Positions 23,841 to 32,911 of a stretch of DNA of 64,000 nucleotides are shown here, one piece after another. The DNA is taken from the NCBI GenBank assembly GCA_964512285.1, contig CAZEJO010000004.1, positions 32,542 to 96,541 of the forward strand. The letters are read 5' to 3'. Within the stretch, counting starts at the first letter, position 1. Each line of letters begins with the position of its first letter. The notes under the pieces were generated by a model that did not search any database, was not told where the DNA came from, and saw only the letters and a program-made list of their open reading frames with translations. A program made the position numbers and the translations under genes. This DNA is from SM23-28-2 sp964512285 (GTDB lineage Bacteria; Chloroflexota; Dehalococcoidia; SM23-28-2).

Positions 23841-25034
23841 ATGACAATGACAGAAGGCATTAAGGATAGAGTCGCCATAGTCGGGATGGGTTGCACCAAG
23901 TTCGGGGAGCGCTGGGACGCTAGCGGCCTCGACATGATGGTGGAGGCTGCCTATGAGGCTTATGAGGACGCCGGTCTGGGGCCCAAGGATATCCAGGCGG
24001 CCTGGCTTGGCACCGTTGCCAGCTTCAACACCGGCCAGCCAGCGGCCGAGGCCCTGAAGCTGGACTACATCCCCATTACGCGCGTCGAGAACGCCTGCGC
24101 CACCGCCACCGATGCTTTCAGGAACGCCTGCTACGCTGTAGCCGCTGGCATCTACGACATTGTCCTGGCAGTGGGAGTGGAGAAGCTAAAGGACTCAGGA
24201 TTCGCTGGTCTTGTCACTGGCGCACAGGCAGGCTCGGGCGTGGAACCGCCCAGTCCGCCGCCGGTCCAGTTCGCTCTGGCGGCCACCAGCTACTTCCACA
24301 AATATGGCCTGTCCTACGATGAGGGCAAGCGCATCCTGGGTCAGATAGCGGTGAAGAATCACCACAATGGCGCTCTCCACCCCAAGGCTCACCTGCGCCG
24401 AGAGATAACGCTGGAGCAGGTGTTGAAGGCTCCTATGATCGCTTGGCCCCTGGGCCTCTTCGATTGCTGTGGGGTCAGCGACGGTGCCTCTGCTGCCATC
24501 ATCACCACGCCGGAGAACGCCCGCAAGATGCGGGACGACTATGTGCTGGTGAAGGGCTTGGGCCTCGCCGTGGGCGGTAGGCAGGGGATGCTCAGGGACG
24601 ACTACGACTTCGTCCACTTCCCTGAGAACCTCGCTGCTGCGCGGCAGGCCTATGATGAGGCGGGTATCACGAACCCCCGCCAGGAGATAGACCTGGCCGT
24701 GGTCCACGACTGTTTTACTATCACTGAGCTGATCATCTACGAGGACCTGGGCTTCAGCTCCAGGGGCAAGGCCAAGGAAGACGTGGAGTCGGGCGCCTTC
24801 ACCCTGGAGGGTGACCTGCCGGTCAATCCGGACGGTGGCCTCAAGTGCTTCGGCCATCCCATTGGCGCCAGCGGCTTGCGCATGATCTACGAGATCTACA
24901 AGCAGATTCAAGGCAAGGCCCCCGGCCCGCCTGAGCGTCAGCTTAAGAAGGCGGACATCGGCCTGACCCACAACCTGGGCGGCCGGCCAGGGTCGTTTAG
25001 CTGCTCCGTGGCCATTCTCGGCCGTAGAGACTAG
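23841..25034 (+). CDS. Thiolase (SCP2/acetyl-CoA acetyltransferase type)
   Basis: 397 residues. The nucleophilic cysteine is Cys86 in V-E-N-A-C-A-T-A. The second-half motifs are H-D-C-F-T-I-T-E-L near residue 291 and G-G-L-K-C-F-G-H-P-I-G-A-S-G near 333, all as in SCP2-like thiolases. It would cleave or form a 3-ketoacyl-CoA. It directly follows the HMG-CoA-synthase-like gene and presumably forms a complex with it; the DUF35 tail of the partner would provide the CoA-handling surface. Acetoacetyl-CoA as product is an inference. Confidence 0.87.
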   Translation: MTMTEGIKDRVAIVGMGCTKFGERWDASGLDMMVEAAYEAYEDAGLGPKDIQAAWLGTVASFNTGQPAAEALKLDYIPITRVENACATATDAFRNACYAVAAGIYDIVLAVGVEKLKDSGFAGLVTGAQAGSGVEPPSPPPVQFALAATSYFHKYGLSYDEGKRILGQIAVKNHHNGALHPKAHLRREITLEQVLKAPMIAWPLGLFDCCGVSDGASAAIITTPENARKMRDDYVLVKGLGLAVGGRQGMLRDDYDFVHFPENLAAARQAYDEAGITNPRQEIDLAVVHDCFTITELIIYEDLGFSSRGKAKEDVESGAFTLEGDLPVNPDGGLKCFGHPIGASGLRMIYEIYKQIQGKAPGPPERQLKKADIGLTHNLGGRPGSFSCSVAILGRRD

Positions 25035-25195
25035 GCCCATCGCGGGAGGAACGCCACAAGGGCTGCACAATCAGCACTCCCAAGAGATAGGCACTGCAGA
25101 CAGGGCGAATGATTCGCGGAAGAGCTGAGTCCTGCAGAGTTGGGGCTCAGCCCTTTCCTGGATAGGCAGGGCTAGGAGGGAGAAGAGCACCTCTC

Positions 25196-25930
25196 ATGCT
25201 AGAGCTTTCGTTCTTAGGTTCAGGCAACGCTTTCGCCTGCGGCGGGCGCTACTGGAGCTCGTTCCTAGTCAACGGCCGCTACCTGCTCGATGCGCCTCCC
25301 ACTCTTCTCCCCCACCTGAAGCGCCTGGGTGTTCCCCCAACCGACATTTCCACCGTCTTCATCAGTCACTTTCACGGTGATCACTTCCTGGGGCTGCCCT
25401 TTCTCTTTCTTGAGTATCTTCACATGACGCCGCGGCAAGAAAACCTCTACATCGTGGGCCCGCCCGGCGTTGAGAGGGTGATCGAAGCGCTGGCCGACAT
25501 GGCCTTCCCCAACCTCACGCGCGCCGACGTCGGCTATAAGCGCCTCTACCTTGAAGCCGACGCAGATCGGCAGCAGACCGTGGACGACCTCTCTTTCCAG
25601 GCCTTCCCCATGGAGCACGCCGGCGAAGATCTGGACGCCTTCGGCTACAGGCTGAGCTTGGCTGACAAGATGGTCGCCTACACCGGCGATACGGAGTTCT
25701 GTGACCAGATCTTCACTCTGGCGGAGGGGGCGGACGTGCTGGTGCTGGACTGCAGCTATAGCGAAGACAGAGGGCCCTATCATGTGAGCTTCGCCGATGT
25801 GCCGGAGATCAGGAAGCGACTGCCGCTGTCCACCACTATCATCCTCACCCACCTGGAGGCAGAGCCCGACGTCAGCGGCCTGGAAGGCGTGCTGGTCGCT
25901 CGCGACTTCGAAACCTTCCGCTTCCCCTGA
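25196..25930 (+). CDS. MBL-fold metallohydrolase (RNase Z-like)
   Basis: 244 residues with the metal motif H-F-H-G-D-H (His58, His60, Asp62, His63). Y-T-G-D-T-E near 164 and V-L-D-C-S-Y near 182 provide further ligands, and an I-L-T-H-L motif lies near the end. The layout resembles ribonuclease Z/arylsulfatase-type MBL proteins that act on phosphodiesters or sulfate esters; the short length argues against a canonical tRNase Z. An AGGAGGG lies about 15 bases before ATG 25196. Followed by a strong bidirectional terminator. Confidence 0.84.
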   Translation: MLELSFLGSGNAFACGGRYWSSFLVNGRYLLDAPPTLLPHLKRLGVPPTDISTVFISHFHGDHFLGLPFLFLEYLHMTPRQENLYIVGPPGVERVIEALADMAFPNLTRADVGYKRLYLEADADRQQTVDDLSFQAFPMEHAGEDLDAFGYRLSLADKMVAYTGDTEFCDQIFTLAEGADVLVLDCSYSEDRGPYHVSFADVPEIRKRLPLSTTIILTHLEAEPDVSGLEGVLVARDFETFRFP

Positions 25931-25950
25931 TAGCGACCCCCCAGAGCAAG

Positions 25951-25978
25951 AAAGGCAGGGGTAACTCCCCCTGCCTTT
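25951..25978. terminator. Bidirectional terminator between MBL gene and suf cluster
   Basis: AAAGGCAGGGG and CCCCTGCCTTT form a perfect 11-bp stem with a 6-base loop. It lies between two convergent 3' ends (25930 and 26010). Runs of A on one side and T on the other serve both strands. Confidence 0.82.
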
Positions 25979-26009
25979 GCCTTTCTCTCCGGCCGCAACC
26001 GGCTGTGAG

Positions 26010-26465
26010 TTAGCCTCGGCCTTTGCCGAACTCCTCCAGCGCCTCCTGCAGGGTGTTCCAGGCCAGGGTGGCGCACTTGACCCGCACTGGGAACTTGCGC
26101 ACCCCCTGAAGGGCCTCCAGGTCGCCCAGAGCCTCCACATCCACCTCGTCGGAGCCGTACATCATGCCCTTAAACGTCTCGAACAGGGAATCCACTTCCT
26201 CCAGACTGAGGCCCTTCACGGCCTCGGTCATCATGGAGGCCGAGGCCTGGCTTATGGAGCAGCCCCTGGCCTCGAAACGCACGTCGGAGACGCGGCCGTC
26301 GCGAATGTCCAGCTCGACCCGCACCTCGTCGCCGCAGAGAGGATTGTCGCCCTCGCTGGTGGCGCTGGGCTGGTCGAGAGAGCCGCGGTTGCGGGGGTTG
26401 CGATAGTGGTCGAGGATGATCTCCCGATAGAGCTCATCCAGCTCCACGTCTCTATCCAGGGGCAT
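26010..26465 (-). CDS. sufU: SufU-type iron-sulfur scaffold / sulfur shuttle
   Basis: 151 residues from ATG 26465, overlapping the sufS 3' end by 14 bases; the longer frame to 26510 adds an unlikely tail. Conserved ligands are Cys44 and Asp46 (N-P-L-C-G-D), Cys69 (A-R-G-C-S-I) and Cys131 (V-K-C-A-T-L-A-W). A SufU-type insertion (near 95-120) is present. By family knowledge SufU takes persulfide sulfur from SufS by zinc-ligand exchange. Last gene of the suf operon. Confidence 0.92.
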   Translation of the reverse strand: MPLDRDVELDELYREIILDHYRNPRNRGSLDQPSATSEGDNPLCGDEVRVELDIRDGRVSDVRFEARGCSISQASASMMTEAVKGLSLEEVDSLFETFKGMMYGSDEVDVEALGDLEALQGVRKFPVRVKCATLAWNTLQEALEEFGKGRG

Positions 26466-27711
26466 GGCTGAAGAAGGCTCTCGCTTTCTCAAGACCCTCG
26501 ACGAGTGCATCCACCTCTTCCAGGGTATTGTAGATGTAGAAGCTGGCGCGGGCGGTCCCTGCTATATCGAAGCGCCGCATCAACGGCTGAGCGCAATGGT
26601 GGCCGGCCCTGATAGCCACACCCTGCCGGTCCAGGATCGTCCCCACATCGTGAGCATGGATGTCAGGGTAGTTGAAGGATGCCACACCGCCTCGCCGAGA
26701 AGTGTCCTGGGGGCCGTAGACAATGATGTTCTCCAGTTGTCGAAGGCGACGCAGGGCGTAGGCAGCCAGCTCTTGCTCGTGGGCGCGGACGTTATCCATG
26801 CTCAGCGCCGAGAGGTAGTCCAGGGCGGCGCTGAAAGCGATGACATCGGCGATGTTGGGGGTGCCCGCCTCGAACTTCCAGGGAACATCGTTCCAGGTGG
26901 CACCCTCCAGCCGCACGCGGCTGATCATCTCCCCGCCGCTCTGGAAAGGCTCCATCGCCTCCAGCAGCTCGTAGCGGGCGTAGAGGACGCCGACCCCCGT
27001 GGGGCCCAGCATTTTGTGAGCGGAGAAGGCCAGGAAGTCGCAGTCCAGCGCCTGAACGTCCACCGGCATGTGAGGCACACTCTGAGCTCCGTCCACCACC
27101 GCCAGGGCGCCCCGCCGATGGGCTACCGCGATGATCTTGTCCAGGACGTTGATGGTGCCGAAGGCATTGGAGACCTGGGTCACGCTCACCAGCTTCGTCT
27201 TCTCAGTGATGATATCGTCCAGCCCATCCAGGTCGAGGGTTCCCTCGTCGGTGACGCCTATGTACTTGGCGGTGGCTCCTACCTCCTGGGCCAGGCGCTG
27301 CCAGGGCACCATGTTGCTGTGGTGCTCCATCTGGCTGAGGACGATCTCGTCTCCCTTCCTCACGTTGGCCCGACCCCAGGCATAGGCGATCAGGTTCAGG
27401 GCCTCGGTGGCGCTGCGCGTGAAGACGATGGTCTCCGGCCGAGGCGCATTGATGAACCGAGAGACCTTGGCCCGTGTCTCCTCATAGGCGGCGGTGGCCT
27501 CCTCGCCCAGCGTGTGGATGGCTCTGTGGATGTTGGCGTTTTGGTTTTCGTAGTAGTGGACCAGCGCGTCGATGACAGCCCGCGGCTTCTGGGTTGTAGC
27601 GGCGTTGTCCAGGTAGACCAGCGGCTTGCCGTGCACCTGGCGACCAAGGATGGGGAAATCCCGCCGGATGGCCTGCACATCGAACACCGTCCTCGCCCTC
27701 GTTGGCTTCAT
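26452..27711 (-). CDS. sufS: Cysteine desulfurase SufS
   Basis: 419 residues from ATG 27711, which overlaps the Rieske stop by four bases. The PLP lysine sits in F-S-A-H-K-M-L-G-P-T-G near residue 230, and the catalytic cysteine in A-G-H-H-C-A-Q-P-L-M near 370. G-G-E-M-I and the N-terminal L-D-N-A-A-T-T-Q-K-P are typical. It is a class II cysteine desulfurase producing persulfide for cluster assembly, paired with SufU. Confidence 0.94.
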   Translation of the reverse strand: MKPTRARTVFDVQAIRRDFPILGRQVHGKPLVYLDNAATTQKPRAVIDALVHYYENQNANIHRAIHTLGEEATAAYEETRAKVSRFINAPRPETIVFTRSATEALNLIAYAWGRANVRKGDEIVLSQMEHHSNMVPWQRLAQEVGATAKYIGVTDEGTLDLDGLDDIITEKTKLVSVTQVSNAFGTINVLDKIIAVAHRRGALAVVDGAQSVPHMPVDVQALDCDFLAFSAHKMLGPTGVGVLYARYELLEAMEPFQSGGEMISRVRLEGATWNDVPWKFEAGTPNIADVIAFSAALDYLSALSMDNVRAHEQELAAYALRRLRQLENIIVYGPQDTSRRGGVASFNYPDIHAHDVGTILDRQGVAIRAGHHCAQPLMRRFDIAGTARASFYIYNTLEEVDALVEGLEKARAFFSHAPG

Positions 27712-28019
27712 GGCGCCGCCACCCGGATCTCGTTGCCCTCCACCTTGAGGGGGTAGGTGGCGAGGGGCTTGACGGCGGGCAGGGCCAGCACCTTGCCCGT
27801 CTTCACGTTGAAGCGGGCGCCGTGGCGCGGGCACTCGATGACGTCGCTCTGCAGTTCGCCTTGATCCAGGGGGCCGCCGTCGTGCGTGCAGATGTCGTCG
27901 ATGGCGAAGAACTCCCCGTCCACGTTACACAGAGCGATACGCCTATCGCCTACAACCACCACCTTCACCCTTCCCGCCGGGATATCGCTTGTCTCCGCTA
28001 CCTTGATGAAGGCGCTCAT
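27708..28019 (-). CDS. Rieske-type [2Fe-2S] ferredoxin in the suf operon
   Basis: 103 residues with C-T-H-D-G-G (Cys44, His46) and C-P-R-H-G-A-R-F (Cys63, His66), a complete Rieske ligand set. It resembles the small ferredoxin components of non-heme oxygenases, but no oxygenase is nearby. It overlaps both neighbours (sufD and sufS) by four bases, so it is made together with the Suf proteins. It may deliver electrons during cluster assembly. Confidence 0.92.
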   Translation of the reverse strand: MSAFIKVAETSDIPAGRVKVVVVGDRRIALCNVDGEFFAIDDICTHDGGPLDQGELQSDVIECPRHGARFNVKTGKVLALPAVKPLATYPLKVEGNEIRVAAP

Positions 28020-29374
28020 GGTGGCGCCAACCCCAGCTTCTCATCCACCGCCCGCCGCAGTCTATGCTGGATGGCCGGTAGGGGAATCGCCTCCAGAACA
28101 GGCTCGAAGAAACCATCCACGATGAGCTTCTGGGCGTCCTGGCGGCTGAGGCCGCGGCTCATCAGGTAGAAAAGCTGGGCCTCGTCGACCTGGCCCACGG
28201 TTGCCGCGTGGCTGCAGCGCCTGATGTCACTGGCCTCGATCTCCAACGGCAGAATGGGGTGAGCCTTGGCCCCCTCGCTCAGGATGAGGTTGCGCACCGT
28301 CTGGCCGGCGTCGGTGCCGCGCGCATCGCTATGCACCCGCACGCTACCCAGGTGCACCGACATGGCCTGATCCTTGACCACCACCTTGAACAACAGATCG
28401 CTCGAGCAGTCAGGGGCGATGTGCTCCTGCAACGTCTGGTGGTCGAAGTGCTGGCCGTCGCTGCCGAAGACCACACCCTGCATCTGTGCGTTGGCCCCGG
28501 GGCTTTCCAGCACGCTCTCCACGAAGAACTTGGTGAGCTCTCCCCCAAGGCCGATGACCAGGGAGTCCAGCCTGCTGTCTCCTGCCAGCAGGTGACGCTG
28601 CGCTCCCAGGTTGTACACCTGCCGCCCCAGTTGCTGCACCGAGATGTGGCGGAGCTGTGCCCCCTCTCCCAGATAGACCTCGGTGGCACCGCAGGAGAGG
28701 GCTTGGCCGTCCATCTCCGGCGAGAACTGCTCGGCGATGAAGGTGAGCTTGCTCCCCGCCTCCAGCACGATGAGGGTGTGCGGGAAGACGGCCAGCCCCG
28801 GCCTGGCCAACCACTGGCAGGCCCGCAAGGGCAGCTCTACCTCCACCCCCTTAGGTACATAGACGAAGGCGCCGCCGCTCCACATGGCCCCGTGGAGAGC
28901 GGCGAACTTGCCGTGCTCTGGAGGCAGGCAGCGGGTCATGAAGTAGCGCTCCACCAGTTCCGGTTGTTCGCCGACGGCCTCCTCCAGGCTGGTGAAGATG
29001 ACTCCTTGCTTCGCTGCTTCCTCCGCCGGCGAGACGTGAACCACCTGCGAGTCGTGCTGAATCAGGAGGCCGCTCTCCGGCCGGCTCTTGTCCAGCAGGG
29101 CGCATAGCCCCTGGGGCAGCTCGGCTATGCTGTCCGCGTGGGGGTAGGGCGCTTCGGCGAAAGGCAGGAGTTCGTCGAGAGCAAGGGCGCTGATATCGGT
29201 GCGCCGCCAGTCCTCGTCCTGAGGCGTAGGCATGGGCGTGGCCTCGTAGACCCGCCAGGCCTCGAGGCGGCGCTGGCGCAGCCAGGACGGCTCGCTATGG
29301 AGGGAGGATAGCTCCTCCACTACCTGACGGGAGAACCCCTTCGCCGCCTGTTTCATGATCGACGTCAACGGCAC
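28016..29374 (-). CDS. sufD: SufD component of the SufBCD scaffold
   Basis: About 450 residues with the SufD/SufB beta-helix core (for example A-L-H-G-A-M-W-S-G-G-A-F-V-Y-V-P-K-G-V). The C-terminal region has S-R-G-L-S-R-Q-D-A-Q-K-L-I-V-D-G-F. The start is either GTG 29374 (close to AAGAGGA) or ATG 29356; the former is used. It lies about 107 bases after sufB and is translationally coupled to the Rieske gene. Confidence 0.92.
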   Translation of the reverse strand: MPLTSIMKQAAKGFSRQVVEELSSLHSEPSWLRQRRLEAWRVYEATPMPTPQDEDWRRTDISALALDELLPFAEAPYPHADSIAELPQGLCALLDKSRPESGLLIQHDSQVVHVSPAEEAAKQGVIFTSLEEAVGEQPELVERYFMTRCLPPEHGKFAALHGAMWSGGAFVYVPKGVEVELPLRACQWLARPGLAVFPHTLIVLEAGSKLTFIAEQFSPEMDGQALSCGATEVYLGEGAQLRHISVQQLGRQVYNLGAQRHLLAGDSRLDSLVIGLGGELTKFFVESVLESPGANAQMQGVVFGSDGQHFDHQTLQEHIAPDCSSDLLFKVVVKDQAMSVHLGSVRVHSDARGTDAGQTVRNLILSEGAKAHPILPLEIEASDIRRCSHAATVGQVDEAQLFYLMSRGLSRQDAQKLIVDGFFEPVLEAIPLPAIQHRLRRAVDEKLGLAPP

Positions 29375-29480
29375 AATTCCTCTTGCTCAAGAGCGGTATC
29401 GCTACCGGTTACCTGAGGCGAAAGAGATGCCCGCCTCTCTGTCTAGCGCCAGGCTTGGTGAGGGAAAGGCCATCCCCGGC

Positions 29481-30890
<1,410 letters not shown>

Positions 30891-30902
30891 TCTGCCTCTA
30901 GC

Positions 30903-31655
30903 TTAGGCTACTGTCTCGCCGGCAATCCACTCGTAGCCCTTGGCCTCCAGCTCCTGAGCCAGCTCCATGCCGCCCGAGCGGACGATGCGACCGTCGAAGA
31001 GAACGTGCACGAAATGAGGGTCGACGTAGTTCAGTATGCGCTGGTAGTGGGTGATCAGCAACATCCCCATCTGGGGCCCGGCCAGCTTGTTGATGCCGTT
31101 GGCCACCGCCCGCAGTGCATCGATGTCCAGGCCCGAGTCGGGCTCGTCCAGGACGGCCATCTCGGGCTCCAGCATGGCCAGTTGAAGGATTTCGTTCCGC
31201 TTCTTCTCGCCGCCCGAGAAGCCCTCGTTGACATAGCGCTCGGAGAAGGCGCGGTTCATCTCCAGCAGGGCCATCTTTTCGAAGAGCTGCTTGCGGAACT
31301 CGGTGACCGAGGGCTCCTCGCCCTTGCTGGCCTTCAGGGCCATGCGCAGGAAGTGGCGTACCTTCACCCCGGGGATCTCCACAGGGTACTGGAAGGCCAG
31401 GAACATCCCCCGGCGGGCCCGCTCGTCGGGTGGTAGAGGAAGGACATCCTTGCCCTTCATTAGCACCCGCCCCTGAGTTACCTGAAAGCGGGGGTGGCCC
31501 AGCAGGGTGTGAGCCAGGGTGCTCTTGCCGGAGCCATTGGGCCCCATGAGGGCGTGCACCTGCCCTCGTTCAACGGTCAGGTTGACCCCTTTGAGGATCT
31601 CCTTGCCCTCTACGCTTACATGGAGGTCTTCGATGACGAACAGCGACTTAGGCAT
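30903..31655 (-). CDS. sufC: SufC ATPase of the SufBCD complex
   Basis: 250 residues. Walker A G-P-N-G-S-G-K-S-T is near residue 38, the signature F-S-G-G-E-K-K-R near 145, and Walker B M-A-V-L-D-E-P-D-S-G-L-D-I-D near 168; the last is diagnostic for SufC. First gene of the suf operon with a promoter at 31710-31738. The divergent gene is nuoB. Confidence 0.95.
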   Translation of the reverse strand: MPKSLFVIEDLHVSVEGKEILKGVNLTVERGQVHALMGPNGSGKSTLAHTLLGHPRFQVTQGRVLMKGKDVLPLPPDERARRGMFLAFQYPVEIPGVKVRHFLRMALKASKGEEPSVTEFRKQLFEKMALLEMNRAFSERYVNEGFSGGEKKRNEILQLAMLEPEMAVLDEPDSGLDIDALRAVANGINKLAGPQMGMLLITHYQRILNYVDPHFVHVLFDGRIVRSGGMELAQELEAKGYEWIAGETVA

Positions 31656-31709
31656 TTCTTTCTACAAGGGAATATTAAAACATTCTACTGCGTAAACCTG
31701 CCAGGACGT

Positions 31710-31738
31710 ATTTTATCATAGCCCCGTCATTGTTTCAA
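31710..31738 (-). promoter_or_regulatory. suf operon promoter
   Basis: Minus strand TTGAAA (31733-31738) and TAAAAT (31710-31715), spacer 17. It leaves a 5' leader of about 50 bases before sufC in an AT-rich stretch. No clear IscR or SufR box could be assigned by eye. Confidence 0.65.
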
Positions 31739-31754
31739 CCGTCTGGCCGTCTGT

Positions 31755-31782
31755 TTGCCCAGAAGGAAATTGCCGATATAAT
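31755..31782 (+). promoter_or_regulatory. nuoB-nuoI-nuoG promoter
   Basis: TTGCCC and a perfect TATAAT (31777-31782) are separated by 16 bases, 33 bases upstream of the TTG start of nuoB. It is divergent from and adjacent to the suf promoter. Confidence 0.6.
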
Positions 31783-31814
31783 GGACAGGCGAAATGCGAA
31801 ACGGGTAGGACAAC

Positions 31815-32432
31815 TTGGACGACCTAGAGGAATCTCTTCAACGTAATCTCCTGATCACCTCGGTGGACCACGTTTTGAACTGGGCCCGCCGATCTTCTCT
31901 CTGGCCAGTCACCTTCGGTCTGGCCTGCTGCGCCATTGAGATGATCGCCACATTCGCTCCCCGCTATGATATCTCCCGCTTCGGGGCCGAGGTGATGCGC
32001 CCTTCGCCCCGCCAGGCCGACTTCATGATGGTGTCAGGCACCGTCACCTGGAAGATGGCGCCGGTGGTGCGGCGGCTCTACCTGCAGATGGCCGAGCCCA
32101 AGTGGGTGATCTCCATGGGAAGCTGCGCCAACATCGGTGGGCCTTTCGCCTACGGCTACAGCGTACTGCCCGGCGTTAGGTTGATCATCCCCGTCGACGT
32201 GTACGTGCCGGGCTGTCCACCCCGTCCGGAGTCGTTGCTCCAGGGGCTAATGCTTCTTCAGCAGAAGATCGACCGCGCGAGCATCAGCGGCGAGCGCGGG
32301 CGTGAGGAGCCCAGCGGCGACTTCTCCCAGTACTTGCCGCCGGACGACCCCGTGCGCAGGGAACTGGAATCCCTCTTCCCGCCCTACCCGCGAGATGAAC
32401 GCTCGCCTGAGCCAGAGAGGTTAGCGGGATAG
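31815..32432 (+). CDS. nuoB: NADH-quinone oxidoreductase subunit B
   Basis: 205 residues, TTG start after GGTAGGA. The N2 [4Fe-4S] ligands are visible in A-C-C-A-I-E-M, M-G-S-C-A-N-I-G-G and V-P-G-C-P-P-R-P-E. It forms the quinone-side cluster of complex I or of related membrane-bound hydrogenase modules. The C-terminal 40 residues are acidic and extra compared with minimal NuoB. Its stop overlaps the nuoI start by one base. Confidence 0.93.
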   Translation: MDDLEESLQRNLLITSVDHVLNWARRSSLWPVTFGLACCAIEMIATFAPRYDISRFGAEVMRPSPRQADFMMVSGTVTWKMAPVVRRLYLQMAEPKWVISMGSCANIGGPFAYGYSVLPGVRLIIPVDVYVPGCPPRPESLLQGLMLLQQKIDRASISGERGREEPSGDFSQYLPPDDPVRRELESLFPPYPRDERSPEPERLAG

Positions 32433-32902
32433 TGTACGGTCTCGGCATCGCTAAGGGTCTGTTCGCTACCCTGAGACAACTGTTCCGGCGGCCATTCACC
32501 CTTCAGTACCCTGAGGAGGTGCGCGAAGTGCCGCCGCGCGCTCGTACCAACCTCCTCTGGTTCGACGAGCGCTGCACCGGCTGTAGCACCTGCGCCCAGG
32601 CCTGCCCCGACGGCTGTATCCTGGTGGCTACCAGCCCCCGTGAGGACGGCAGTCTGAACAAAGACCGCTATGAGATCGACTTCCGCTTGTGCATGTTCTG
32701 CGGCCTGTGTGTGGAGGCCTGCCCCTACGAGGCCATCCAGGCGGGCGGGCCCTTCGATGACGCGGTCTACGTCTTCGACGACATGTACAGGGACAAAGAC
32801 GCCCTGACCCGCATGGCCCAGGCCTATCTGAAGAGCCACGACTACACCTATCCCAATGGCAAGAAGGCCCCCCGGCCGGGTGAACTGATATCGATGAAGT
32901 GA
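32432..32902 (+). CDS. nuoI: NuoI-type 2x[4Fe-4S] ferredoxin subunit
   Basis: 156 residues, GTG start overlapping the nuoB stop. Two C-x2-C-x2-C-x3-C-P motifs are present: C-T-G-C-S-T-C-A-Q-A-C-P near residue 50 and C-M-F-C-G-L-C-V-E-A-C-P near 88. This is the standard N6a/N6b cluster arrangement of the 23-kDa complex I subunit. It links the NuoG arm to NuoB. Confidence 0.92.
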   Translation: MYGLGIAKGLFATLRQLFRRPFTLQYPEEVREVPPRARTNLLWFDERCTGCSTCAQACPDGCILVATSPREDGSLNKDRYEIDFRLCMFCGLCVEACPYEAIQAGGPFDDAVYVFDDMYRDKDALTRMAQAYLKSHDYTYPNGKKAPRPGELISMK

Positions 32903-32911
32903 GGACGAGAA

